Shown piece after piece: positions 24,692 to 33,201 of a stretch of DNA of 64,000 nt. Position 1 is the first letter of the stretch; every line of letters starts with the position of its first letter. This DNA comes from Ferrovibrio sp965278975 (GTDB taxonomy: Bacteria; Pseudomonadota; Alphaproteobacteria; Ferrovibrionales; Ferrovibrionaceae): the NCBI RefSeq assembly GCF_965278975.1, contig NZ_OZ257126.1:2418001-2482000 (forward strand), written 5' to 3'. The notes beneath the pieces were generated by a model. It saw nothing but the letters and a program-made list of their open reading frames with translations. It ran no database searches and was not told where the DNA came from. The translations under genes and the position numbers were made by a program.

Positions 24692-26257
24692 ATGAACTGG
24701 CAACCGGAAGCCGATGAGATTGCCCAGCGCCGCGCCTGGGCCCGCGAGATGGGTGGCGCTGAAGCGGTGGCGCGCCATCATGAGCGCGGCCGCCTTACAG
24801 TGCGCGAGCGTATCGGGCGGCTTTGTGATGCCGGCAGTTTCCGCGAGGTTGGTGGCCTCACCGGCACGGCGACATACGATGCCGAGGGCCGCGTTCAGCA
24901 TGTGGTGCCGGCACCCTATGTGATGGGGCTGGCGCATATTGACGGCCAACCCGTGGCGGTGGGCGGCGAGGATTTCACGGTTCGTGGCGGGACCAGCTGG
25001 GGTGGTGCACGGCGCAAGGGTGGGCAGGGCGGCTTTGTCGAGGACCTGGCCCATGAATTCCGTATTCCCCTGGTCAACCTGATCGACGGTGCCGGCGGCA
25101 CGGTCACATCGATGCGTCGGCGCGGCTATTCGGTATTTCCGGGCGTGGATGGCTTCGAGCGTTCAGTGGCTTTGCTTGGCGAAGTGCCGGTGGTGTCCGC
25201 TGTGCTCGGCACGGCGGCGGGCGGTCCGGCCGGCCGCGCCATCCTCTCGCATTTTTCAGTCATGGTGCGCGGCAGCAGCCAGATTTTCGCCGCCGGCCCA
25301 CCGGTGGTGAAGCGTTCGCTGGGCCAGGAGATCGACAAGGAGGATCTCGGCGGGGCCGGCGTGACGGTGGATACCGCGGGCACGATCCATAACGCGGTGG
25401 CCGATGAGGCCGAGGCTTTCGAGCAGGTTCGCCGCTTCCTGTCCTACATGCCACGCAATGTGTGGCAGCAACCGCCGCGCGTTGATACCGGCGATGCGCC
25501 TGACCGTTGCGAGGAGGGCCTGCTCTCCATCGTACCGCGCAAGCGCACCCAGGCCTACAACATGCGCCGCCTGATAGAGATGGTGGTGGACAAGGGATCG
25601 GTGTTTGAAATCCAGCCCAGCTATGGAAAATCAGTGATTACCTCGCTGGCGCGGCTGGATGGCCATGTGGTGGGGGTTATCGCCAATAACCCGATGCATC
25701 TGGGTGGCGCCATGGATGTGAAATCGGCGCGCAAGCAGATTCACTTCATGGAATTGTGCGACACATTCCATATTCCGCTGGTATTCCTGGTCGACGTGCC
25801 GGGCTTCATGGTGGGGCTGGATGCGGAGAAGGCCGCCACGCTACGTGAGGGTATGCGTGTGGTCTATGTCGCGGGGCAATTGACGGTGCCGACGATCACC
25901 CTGGTGATCCGCAAATGCTATGGCATGGCTGGCATGGCCACCTGCAACAAGAACGGCTTCGACTTGAAACTTGCCTGGCCCTCGGGCGAATGGGGTTCGT
26001 TGCCGGTCGAAGGCGGCGTGGCTGCGGCGTTCCGGCGCGATATCGAGGCATCGCCGAACCCTAAGCAGCGCGAACAGGAGCTTGAAACGGAATTGCGCCA
26101 GCTTACCTCGCCGCTGCGCACCGCCGAAGCCTTCGCGGTGGAAGATGTGATCGATCCGCGCGAGACAAGACCGTTGCTGATCGACTTCATCCGCCTGAGC
26201 CGTGAGCGCCTGGCAACCACTCTGGGGCCGAAGCCGCGCTTTGGTGTCAGCCCCTGA
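24692..26257 (+). CDS. Acyl-CoA carboxylase carboxyltransferase subunit
   Basis: A 521-aa MmdA/PccB-type carboxyltransferase (two crotonase-fold halves). The oxyanion-hole regions are seen in GGAGGTVTSMRRRG-like and GVIANNPMHLGGAMD stretches. It transfers CO2 from biotin to the alpha or gamma carbon of an acyl-CoA. No biotin carboxylase gene is next to it. It converges with the GntR gene. Confidence 0.9.
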   Translation: MNWQPEADEIAQRRAWAREMGGAEAVARHHERGRLTVRERIGRLCDAGSFREVGGLTGTATYDAEGRVQHVVPAPYVMGLAHIDGQPVAVGGEDFTVRGGTSWGGARRKGGQGGFVEDLAHEFRIPLVNLIDGAGGTVTSMRRRGYSVFPGVDGFERSVALLGEVPVVSAVLGTAAGGPAGRAILSHFSVMVRGSSQIFAAGPPVVKRSLGQEIDKEDLGGAGVTVDTAGTIHNAVADEAEAFEQVRRFLSYMPRNVWQQPPRVDTGDAPDRCEEGLLSIVPRKRTQAYNMRRLIEMVVDKGSVFEIQPSYGKSVITSLARLDGHVVGVIANNPMHLGGAMDVKSARKQIHFMELCDTFHIPLVFLVDVPGFMVGLDAEKAATLREGMRVVYVAGQLTVPTITLVIRKCYGMAGMATCNKNGFDLKLAWPSGEWGSLPVEGGVAAAFRRDIEASPNPKQREQELETELRQLTSPLRTAEAFAVEDVIDPRETRPLLIDFIRLSRERLATTLGPKPRFGVSP

Positions 26258-26278
26258 CCGGGAAAGCCAAGCCCAGGG

Positions 26279-26944
26279 CTAGAGCACCAGTTTCTGATAG
26301 CGGCGGAAACATTCGCGCGCATTGCGGATATTCGTGCGCTTCAGCCGTTCAGCATCCTCGGCGCGGCCCTCGTTCATGGCCGTGAGTACGTTGCGATTCT
26401 CCTGCAGGCCTTCCAGTGCTCTGCCGGGTACCAGGATCAGCCGGCGCACCAGGAATCCGGTCCGCTCGAAAAGGGAGTCCAGCATTGATGTGAGGATCGG
26501 GCTATCGCAATGCTTGATGATTTCGAGCCGGAAGTTGTTGATCAACTCGGCATAGGTTTCAAGATCGCCGCTGCGGATCAGCGCCTCGGTGTCGTCGCCA
26601 AATTTGTCGAGCAGGGCACTCCATGAGCCCGGCTGAGTATTCTCGGTGGCGCGGCGCACGGCGGCGCCTTCCAGCACCTCGCGCACATCGTAGATCTCGA
26701 AAACCTGCTTCGGCTCCAGGCGCATCACTACCGCGCCGCGATTGGGTATGCGTTCGATCAGGCCGCGTTGCTCAAGCGTGCTGAAAGCCTCGCGGATACG
26801 GGCGCGCGAGAGATTGAATTCTTCCGCCAGATCGTTTTCCCGCAGCTTGCTGCCTGGTGCCAATTCCTGCGAGGCGATGCGGTTGCGTAACACCTGCAGC
26901 ACATCCGCCGCGGGTGGTTTCGCTTTCTTTGGGCTTGATGCCAT
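26279..26944 (-). CDS. GntR family regulator (FCD type)
   Basis: A 221-aa regulator with a winged helix (VLRNRIASQELAPGSKLRENDLAEEF, then SRARIREAFSTLEQRGLIERIPNRG) and an FCD domain that begins at VFEIYDVREVLEG. It faces the CoA-transferase/carboxylase operon tail to tail and is its likely regulator; the TGTAGA...TCTACA site at 23056 is a candidate operator. Confidence 0.88.
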   Translation of the reverse strand: MASSPKKAKPPAADVLQVLRNRIASQELAPGSKLRENDLAEEFNLSRARIREAFSTLEQRGLIERIPNRGAVVMRLEPKQVFEIYDVREVLEGAAVRRATENTQPGSWSALLDKFGDDTEALIRSGDLETYAELINNFRLEIIKHCDSPILTSMLDSLFERTGFLVRRLILVPGRALEGLQENRNVLTAMNEGRAEDAERLKRTNIRNARECFRRYQKLVL

Positions 26945-27068
26945 GGCATTACTTCATTTGGGATCGCTTAAAACAGAATCTGGTATAATCGTACTATATT
27001 CCGCCGGTAATAGGCTGGACTAGGGCCGTACCCTAGAAGAAGCCGTCATGGAATTTTGAGGAAGAAAT

Positions 27069-27112
27069 TGGAGCGGGTGAGGGGAATCGAACCCCCGTCG
27101 TAAGCTTGGGAA
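27069..27112 (-). other. tRNA-Gly(CCC) 3' fragment, attachment site
   Basis: On the - strand the sequence reads from the anticodon loop (TTCCCAA, anticodon CCC), through the 3' anticodon stem, variable loop and T-arm (GGGGG TTCGATT CCCCT), to acceptor strand CACCCGC and T-CCA. The 5' half (acceptor GCGGGTG, D-arm) is absent: beyond 27112 the sequence is unrelated. This is the duplicated 3' end left by integration into a tRNA-Gly gene, with the crossover region starting in the anticodon loop. The intact tRNA should be at the other end of the element and was not found in this window. Confidence 0.8.
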
Positions 27113-27121
27113 CGGCCGAAA

Positions 27122-27146
27122 TAGACGTCTGTAGACGCCCATAGAC
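27122..27146 (+). repeat. Three TAGAC repeats at 10-bp spacing
   Basis: TAGAC occurs at 27122, 27132 and 27142, exactly one helical turn apart, between the att fragment and the integrase gene. The location and phasing fit integrase or excisionase arm-binding sites (inference). Confidence 0.6.
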
Positions 27147-27247
27147 ACGGGAAAATCAATGACTTAACAGGGCATCGTCTGCTATCATACCTCCACGTCC
27201 AACACCGTTTTTTCCGTATATTTTTCGTACGGCTTTAGGGGGTCTCG

Positions 27248-28603
27248 ATGGCACGCGCAGTTCGCGGCAGCCGGGTCGATACAAGAGCTGCAAGACAGAA
27301 GCTTGGCGTTCAGCGCGAGCCCCATTGGGTAAAAATAGCCAAGGGCTGCTACATCGGTTATCGCAAGACGGCGAGTGCCGAAGGTACATGGATCGCGCGC
27401 TTTCGGGATCGGCTCGGCAAGCAGCACCATAAGGCCATCGGCGCGGCCGATGATGTCATGGATGCCGATAACGATACGGCGCTCAGTTTCGAGCAAGCCC
27501 AGATGCGGGCCCGGGATTGGTTCCAGACAACGGCGTCACTTGGCACCGATGGCCGCAAGCCTGGCACCTATACCGTCGCCGACTGCATGGCGGACTATCT
27601 CGCCTATGTCCGGACGCACCGGAAATCCCATCACCATCTCGATACCTACGCGAATGCCTATATCATTCCACGGCTCGGCAAGCTCGATACGGCCGAGCTG
27701 ACCACCGCCATTGTCAGGAACTGGCATGAGGGTATCGCACAAGAACCGCCACGGCTCCGGACCCGAAAAGGTCGGGTGCAGGTATACCGGGCTGAGGACC
27801 CCAATCAGGCCGAGGCCCTGCGCAAGCGACGTCTGCGAGCCAACCGCCATCTTGTTACCCTGAAAGCTGCCCTCAACTACGCCTGGCGAAGCGGTTATAT
27901 CCCCCATAAGGACGCCTGGGAGCGTGTCCGGCTCTTTACCGGGGTGGAGCGTCAGCGGACGCGGTTCCTCAGTGTAGACGAGGCCAAGAGCCTCTTGACC
28001 CATTGCGGTCCGGACTTGCGTCTACTTGTCCAGGCGGCCCTGCTCACAGGCGCTCGCTATGGCGAGCTCTGTGCGCTCGATGTACGGGATTTCCACCGCC
28101 ATGCCGGAACGCTGCTGATCCGAGATAGCAAGAGCGGGAAGCCTCGACATATCTATCTCAATGAAGAGGCAGCAGGCTTTTTTCATGCTCTAACCCTGGA
28201 ACGAGAGTTTTCTGCCCCGCTGCTGCCAAGGGCTGATGGTGGTCGTTGGGGGCGCGATCTGCATTTTCGGCCATTTAAAAATGCCCTGAAGCAAGCGGGT
28301 ATTGAAGCTGCTTTTACGTTCCACGAGCTTCGCCATACCTGGGCCAGCCTCACCCTTATGGCCGGTGCCCCGCTAATGGTGGTTGCCCAGAATCTTGGTC
28401 ACAGGGATACTCGCATGGTAGAGCGGCATTATGGGCACTTGGCGAGTAGTTATGTACGTGATGTCATCCGGACCACAGCCCCAAGTTTTGGCATAAATCG
28501 ACTTGTATTGGATCACCGCGATGAAGAAGAAAGTAATATCCCTTCAGGAAAAGAAGCAGCCCAGCCGTTGCTGGGTTGGGGCGGATATAGCGAAAGAGCA
28601 TAA
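27248..28603 (+). CDS. Tyrosine recombinase/phage integrase
   Basis: A 451-aa site-specific recombinase. A core-binding domain (TYTVADCMADYLAYVRTHRKS) precedes the catalytic domain with Arg in TGARYGEL (about residue 270), HELRH (about 358), LGHRD and the nucleophile Tyr in VERHYGHL (about 394). The size and N-terminal basic segment fit island integrases. It lies directly beside the tRNA-Gly att fragment, which is its presumed target. Its 3' end overlaps the start of the next gene by about 83 bases in another frame. Confidence 0.93.
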   Translation: MARAVRGSRVDTRAARQKLGVQREPHWVKIAKGCYIGYRKTASAEGTWIARFRDRLGKQHHKAIGAADDVMDADNDTALSFEQAQMRARDWFQTTASLGTDGRKPGTYTVADCMADYLAYVRTHRKSHHHLDTYANAYIIPRLGKLDTAELTTAIVRNWHEGIAQEPPRLRTRKGRVQVYRAEDPNQAEALRKRRLRANRHLVTLKAALNYAWRSGYIPHKDAWERVRLFTGVERQRTRFLSVDEAKSLLTHCGPDLRLLVQAALLTGARYGELCALDVRDFHRHAGTLLIRDSKSGKPRHIYLNEEAAGFFHALTLEREFSAPLLPRADGGRWGRDLHFRPFKNALKQAGIEAAFTFHELRHTWASLTLMAGAPLMVVAQNLGHRDTRMVERHYGHLASSYVRDVIRTTAPSFGINRLVLDHRDEEESNIPSGKEAAQPLLGWGGYSERA

Positions 28604-29414
28604 GCCGCCCTTCGATGCGGATCTCCCTCCTAGCATGCGCGCAGAGTTGGTAAAAGCAGGGCTGGTCGAACTTTTATCGGAAGGACCGAGCCCGCGTCGG
28701 CTGGTTTCCGCGACACTTCCAAAGGTCGATGAAATTTCCCGTTGGTATGCCTATATGCAGTCCGAGGGTAGGGTTGAATATCCGACCACAGAGAAACAAG
28801 CGGAATGGGCAAGCGCAATTCAAAAGGCAATTCGGAAACTGCAAGAGGAAATCTCGGGCGATCCAGAAGTTAGAAAGCGTTTCTTAAATGGGTTTATTAA
28901 ACAACTGATGCGTCGTGGAGATAAACGACTGCAGAAGAATTCCGCCCTTGCTCGTCAAGAAATTGCCTCTACTTATATTGATGCATTCCTCTCTGATGTC
29001 ACCGCAGCTGCTGAATTTGCTCGCAAGAGAAGTCTCGGGAAAGCCGGTACGAAGTACGCTTATCCACTTGAAACGGACTTGGCAAAACTTTTGTTCAATA
29101 GCTGTAAGGAGCAATTCTCTGACGGAGTGACTGATCAGGGGGGAGGGAAGTGCGCATTTAATGCTAATGCGAAACGGAAACTGCAGAGATTGGTTATGAT
29201 CGTAATGGAAACGGTGAATAGTAGAAGGCCTATCTCATTTTCGCACAATGACAAAGCCATTGGGGATATCCCCAACATATCAAAGGAAGCGGCTAACGCT
29301 GCCGCAAGGAACCTGAATGCGCAGTTTCCATTGTACGATTTGAGCGGTGATGACGAGGATTCCGATAAAGGACGATCCAGAACAAATTACTATCAGGTAA
29401 AGAAACGCAAGTGA
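28521..29414 (+). CDS. Hypothetical island protein
   Basis: A 297-aa protein that I do not recognise. It is Lys/Arg-rich and largely helical by appearance, with an acidic patch (SGDDEDSDKG) and a basic C-terminus (VKKRK). There is no signal peptide or membrane segment. The start is uncertain: ATG 28521 overlaps the integrase end, while ATG 28635 would avoid the overlap; neither has a good ribosome site. Codon use is visibly less G/C-biased than in the flanking chromosome. Confidence 0.6.
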   Translation: MKKKVISLQEKKQPSRCWVGADIAKEHKPPFDADLPPSMRAELVKAGLVELLSEGPSPRRLVSATLPKVDEISRWYAYMQSEGRVEYPTTEKQAEWASAIQKAIRKLQEEISGDPEVRKRFLNGFIKQLMRRGDKRLQKNSALARQEIASTYIDAFLSDVTAAAEFARKRSLGKAGTKYAYPLETDLAKLLFNSCKEQFSDGVTDQGGGKCAFNANAKRKLQRLVMIVMETVNSRRPISFSHNDKAIGDIPNISKEAANAAARNLNAQFPLYDLSGDDEDSDKGRSRTNYYQVKKRK

Positions 29415-29505
29415 TCAATTGACAGAGAAAATTGGGGTCAATTAGGAAGAAGCTATTCGGCATACACCCCACTACTCTCAATGCAGCACTTAATGGAGCT
29501 GCATC

Positions 29506-29766
29506 GTGATCTGTCAGAAAAATGAACTAAGATCATCTCACGCGGATGACCAACGAGAATTCCCCTGTGGCCTTTCTCTGGTTGGGCAAACACCTCTTGC
29601 CTACTCAATCGAAGCGCTGTGTGGGGCGACGTCGCTTTCGCGGGCCTTCATCTATGAGCAGATTCAAGTTGGCAAGCTAAAAGCCACAAAGGCCGGTGCG
29701 CGGACAATCATTCTCCACCGTGACGCATTAGAGTTCCTATATGCCTTGCCATCGAGTATCCGGTGA
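29506..29766 (+). CDS. Excisionase-like helix-turn-helix protein
   Basis: An 86-aa protein with a MerR/Xis-like helix-turn-helix: YSIEALCGATSLSRAFIYEQIQVGKLKATKAGARTIILHRDALEFLYAL matches the small DNA-binding excisionase pattern. The first 30 residues are not conserved-looking, so an internal start is possible. It overlaps the next gene by 4 bases (GTGA). The likely role is excision or local transcription control of the element. Confidence 0.7.
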   Translation: MICQKNELRSSHADDQREFPCGLSLVGQTPLAYSIEALCGATSLSRAFIYEQIQVGKLKATKAGARTIILHRDALEFLYALPSSIR

Positions 29767-30671
29767 GCAAGTTGCGGCACTTCCAGCTTGGCGACATGCT
29801 CATGCATGAATCCAAGAGCTCTAGATGGAAAGTAGAGACTGATTCTACTCGGCGATGGTGGCTGACCTTGTCGCACCCCTCGACTGGATTTGATCCCCGC
29901 AAGCATCTCTCCGGCTTTGAAAGCCGTGATGAGGTGCTTGAACGTAAGAAGGCTCTAATCCGGATTCTGCTGACTGGTGAGGACCATCACCATCGCCTCG
30001 GAACAACCCTCGGCATCTGTGAAACGGGCAGCCGGTGCGGTCTGTCGATATGTCCATTTTGCATGCGCCGCTTCCGTTCTGGCTTCTTGATCCCAGAAGT
30101 CTGCGCACAGATTGCTCGGTGGCAGGAATGCACCGGTGAATCTGGGGTGGCGGTTTCTGTCGTTCCAGCCAAGTTGAAACTCGCCGCGGGTGAACTCCAC
30201 CAACTTGATCTCCCGAAGATGCTGGATGCTTTCCGGCAGCGGCTTCGGCGGGCTGGCTACGGCGGCTACATCTCGATCAACGGCGTCGATCTGTCATTCA
30301 ATGAGAGTTCCGAAGGTAAGTGGGCGTCCCACTGGCAACCGCATTTCTACGCTGTGGTGCTGAGTGCTAACGAACCAAAGCAGGTCAAGGCCGAGCTAGG
30401 GAAGTTCTTCCCAGCCGATGAATCGGTGCGCGTCCCGGTCCACGTGAAACGCCTCAACGATCCGATGCGCCCTGTGAGCTACCTCTGGAAGCCGTTCTTC
30501 CAGCGCCGGGTCAGCTATATCGCCACCAACGGTCGTCTGGCTGCTCGGAAGCTACCTCTCCGACCTGATCAGGTCCGCGAAGTGGCTCTCTTTTTCGGTG
30601 AGAAGGCGCCTACGGAGCGGCTGCTTTTCACCGGCATCCGGCGCCGCGGCCAGCACCTGGTCGAGATGTAG
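29763..30671 (+). CDS. Candidate rolling-circle-type replication protein
   Basis: A 302-aa protein. A Cys cluster (Cys86, Cys92, Cys97, Cys100; GSRCGLSICPFC) resembles the zinc-like RxCPxC motif of rolling-circle Rep proteins. Further on, HWQPHFYAVVL (His190, His194) is placed where the HUH metal motif is expected, although the second His of the HxH is a Tyr (HFY). Possible nucleophile Tyr residues lie in YLWKPF and VSYIATN. The GTG start overlaps the excisionase stop. The assignment as Rep is inference; an unrelated element protein is possible. Confidence 0.45.
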   Translation: MSKLRHFQLGDMLMHESKSSRWKVETDSTRRWWLTLSHPSTGFDPRKHLSGFESRDEVLERKKALIRILLTGEDHHHRLGTTLGICETGSRCGLSICPFCMRRFRSGFLIPEVCAQIARWQECTGESGVAVSVVPAKLKLAAGELHQLDLPKMLDAFRQRLRRAGYGGYISINGVDLSFNESSEGKWASHWQPHFYAVVLSANEPKQVKAELGKFFPADESVRVPVHVKRLNDPMRPVSYLWKPFFQRRVSYIATNGRLAARKLPLRPDQVREVALFFGEKAPTERLLFTGIRRRGQHLVEM

Positions 30672-30893
30672 GGATGCCGGCTGTCCAGATGAAATCCGGC
30701 GAAAGGAGAGATTGGCGGCTCTAGTAGCTGGGCAGACGCACCCAGGAGGCCATTTTGCATGATTGGGGCGGCAACACTGCGCTAGCCAAACCGCCCCCAC
30801 AGTGGCACTGGCCTAGAGATCATCGGTTAGCACTTAGCACCGGCAATCAGTCGATTGCCGAATGGAAACCTATTGCCTTGGAGGCAAACACTA

Positions 30894-32615
30894 ATGAAAA
30901 CGACCAAAATGGCCGTGGAGGCCAAAAATATCCTTCTTCGCAACGATGGTTTGTACATCCGAGAACCTGGCGGCGGCAAGCGTCGTTTGTGCCCGCCTAT
31001 CCGCGTTAAGGCAGTGGCCAAGGTTGATGGCACTAGCCGCCACCTTGCAATCATCAGCTACCAGGATCGGGAAGGAAATTATCACAAAGAAATCGTGCCG
31101 ATGAGCTTGATGCAGAAGCGCCATCTACTCAAGGACAAGCTCCTCGATGGCGGTTTTCCGCTTCCATCAGGTGATGATGGTGATGCGGTTCTCGAACATC
31201 TACAGGACACGACAGAGGTAAGGTGCATCACCATCGTGCTGAAGACCGGATGGATTAGCCGGGGCGCATATGCGTTCCCCGATGAGGTTGTTGGCCCGGA
31301 TCGGAAGAATTATCTCTATCAGAGTCCCTATGGGGGCACGCCGGAGCGCGGCTCTGGTACCCGCGGCTCCCTGGAAAAGTGGAAGTCCAGCGTTGCGGTC
31401 CCTGCTGAAAAGAGTGCCATCGCGATCTTCGCAATTGCTATTGCTTTCGCCAGCATGCTCTTGCGCTGGCATAAGATCGAGAGCGGTGGCTTTCACTATT
31501 ATGCTCCCAACTCGCACGGCAAAACGACAATAATAATGGCTGCGCTCTCGGTGTTATATCCCGTCGCGGTCAATGGCCTCGTGCATTGGGATGCAACTAC
31601 TGCCGGATTGGAACAGGAGGCACTTAGGTGCAATGATGCCCTCTTGGTTTTGGACGAAATGGGCCATCTTGCTGGAGAAGATGAAAAGCTTGCCGCAACT
31701 CAGGCCGCCAAGATTTCATATCGTCTTGCGGGTGGGAAGGGGCGCCTGCGTTCGGCTCTTTATGACCCGGATGGGCATGCTTGCGAGTGGCGCCTACTCT
31801 TCTTAAGTTCGGGCGAGATGAGTATTGCCAATCTACACGCGGGTGTAGCGCGTAAAAGGTATGGTGGTGACGAATTGCGGCTGATCGACATTCCAGCCAG
31901 CCTCAGTGAGGCGAATGGCGTTTTTGACAATCTTGGCATCGGCGACGACTCAGCCAAGCTTGTTGATTCCATACGGACCGGAGCCACAACACATTATGGA
32001 TACGCGGGGAGGGAGTTTCTTGCGAATTACATGACATCTTTCGAGGATGCTGATCAAAATGTGACGAGGTGGATGGCGAAGTTCTACGCTCACGTTGGTG
32101 TGGAGCCGAGTGGATCGTCGGGCCGCTTTGCGAGCCGTTTTGCTCTTGCCTATGCGGCGGCGCGGTTGGCCCGCTCTTATGGCATTGTCACATGGTCGAA
32201 GGAGCGAATACTTGAAGCCATCGGTCTTTGCCACGCAGGGGCCGTTCGTACTGTTCCTGATCGCGCCGCGCTGATGGAGGCAAGCCTGAATTCTGTCCGC
32301 CGCAAATTGGGCAAGGCGACCCGAGCCCTCGACATGCGCAATGGCCAGAAGTACGGCGCCGACGAACTTGCTGATGCGGCGGCGTATCTTCGTCGCGACA
32401 GCGAAGAGGGTGATTTTTATGCGGTGAAGCCGGAGGCACTTGAAAAGTGGCTGGAGCCGGGGGTAACGCTCCATACATTTGGGCAAGAGATGATTGCGCG
32501 GAATGCCGTGCTAACCCAAGCTCGTGGCCTGCCGACTAAACAAGTCAAAATCAAAGGGCTTGAGAAGAAGGTGAGTTATTATTGTCTTCGCAAGAGCTTC
32601 GTCGTGGAGGGCTGA
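30894..32615 (+). CDS. DUF927 domain ATPase
   Basis: A 573-aa DUF927-family protein, related to helicase/primase-associated ATPases found on plasmids, phages and islands. The P-loop NSHGKTT lies at about residues 206-212, preceded by VLKTGWISRGAYAFPDEV; Walker B-like LLVLDEMGHL follows. The N-terminal 110 residues bind no recognisable domain. ATG 30894 follows GGAGG. The probable role is in element replication together with the Rep-like protein. Confidence 0.8.
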   Translation: MKTTKMAVEAKNILLRNDGLYIREPGGGKRRLCPPIRVKAVAKVDGTSRHLAIISYQDREGNYHKEIVPMSLMQKRHLLKDKLLDGGFPLPSGDDGDAVLEHLQDTTEVRCITIVLKTGWISRGAYAFPDEVVGPDRKNYLYQSPYGGTPERGSGTRGSLEKWKSSVAVPAEKSAIAIFAIAIAFASMLLRWHKIESGGFHYYAPNSHGKTTIIMAALSVLYPVAVNGLVHWDATTAGLEQEALRCNDALLVLDEMGHLAGEDEKLAATQAAKISYRLAGGKGRLRSALYDPDGHACEWRLLFLSSGEMSIANLHAGVARKRYGGDELRLIDIPASLSEANGVFDNLGIGDDSAKLVDSIRTGATTHYGYAGREFLANYMTSFEDADQNVTRWMAKFYAHVGVEPSGSSGRFASRFALAYAAARLARSYGIVTWSKERILEAIGLCHAGAVRTVPDRAALMEASLNSVRRKLGKATRALDMRNGQKYGADELADAAAYLRRDSEEGDFYAVKPEALEKWLEPGVTLHTFGQEMIARNAVLTQARGLPTKQVKIKGLEKKVSYYCLRKSFVVEG

Positions 32616-33201
32616 GTAACTTCGGGGCGGCGTGATTTCTGAAGCACGCCGCCCCACATTGATTCCTCAGCATAGTTGATTTCGCGAACTTCATACTGAG
32701 TGCTGGGAATCCGGTAATTGCTGTGTCACCGGAAATTTTAGCTGATAGTATCAGTTGTCTTATTGTCGCGGAACTAGAATAGCGGCAACTGTTTCTCGCC
32801 AGACTCTCATCGCCCAATGCGCCTGTTCAGTTCAATGGAGTCGGAAGTATTAGCTCGGGTCAGCAGTTAAGCAGACATGGGTAGGGTGGTAGTACAGGTG
32901 ATCCGCTGTAGGTCTTTTTGACGCTGGGGTTCACAAAGCTAATTTACATTAACTATATGACATATATGGCTTAGGGCAGCTTGGGGCAGGAGCTGATGGC
33001 CAAGCAGTGCTGCGGTGCCGAAGTGGCGAAGCTGCCTTGGGCAATGGTGGGTAAGTTCAGTCGCTCCGTATGACATCCTATCAGGCCGAGAACATGTATA
33101 ACAGAATACAGCCATTTCGTCTTTACTGCATTGGTCGTATTTGATTAAGGTTACAATACCAATGGCTGTATGCCTGCCTGCTTAATCGCCAGGGTGGAAG
33201 A
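32616..33201. other. Intergenic region with an 11-bp hairpin
   Basis: About 586 bases, A/T-rich, without a supported gene. GGGGCGGCGTG (32624-32634) and CACGCCGCCCC (32645-32655) form a perfect 11-bp stem 9 bases after the DUF927 stop; there is no T-run, so it may be a terminator of another type or an attenuating structure. The 200 bases before 33202 should contain the helicase promoter; I see no clean match. Confidence 0.5.

Larger units (their letters stand above)
26945..27247. other. Intergenic junction between chromosome and integrative element
   Basis: About 300 bases. It holds the GntR promoter side, a small inverted repeat CTAGGG/CCCTAG (27020-27036), the tRNA-Gly fragment and the TAGAC repeats (listed separately). 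No protein gene is supported. Confidence 0.6.

Noticed and set aside
27020..27036. CTAGGG/CCCTAG repeat as an attachment site
   Set aside because: It lies outside the tRNA fragment and is too short to be informative.
27069..27160. A complete tRNA-Gly gene
   Set aside because: Only the 3' part from the anticodon loop to CCA is present; the sequence beyond 27112 cannot form the D-arm or the 5' acceptor strand.
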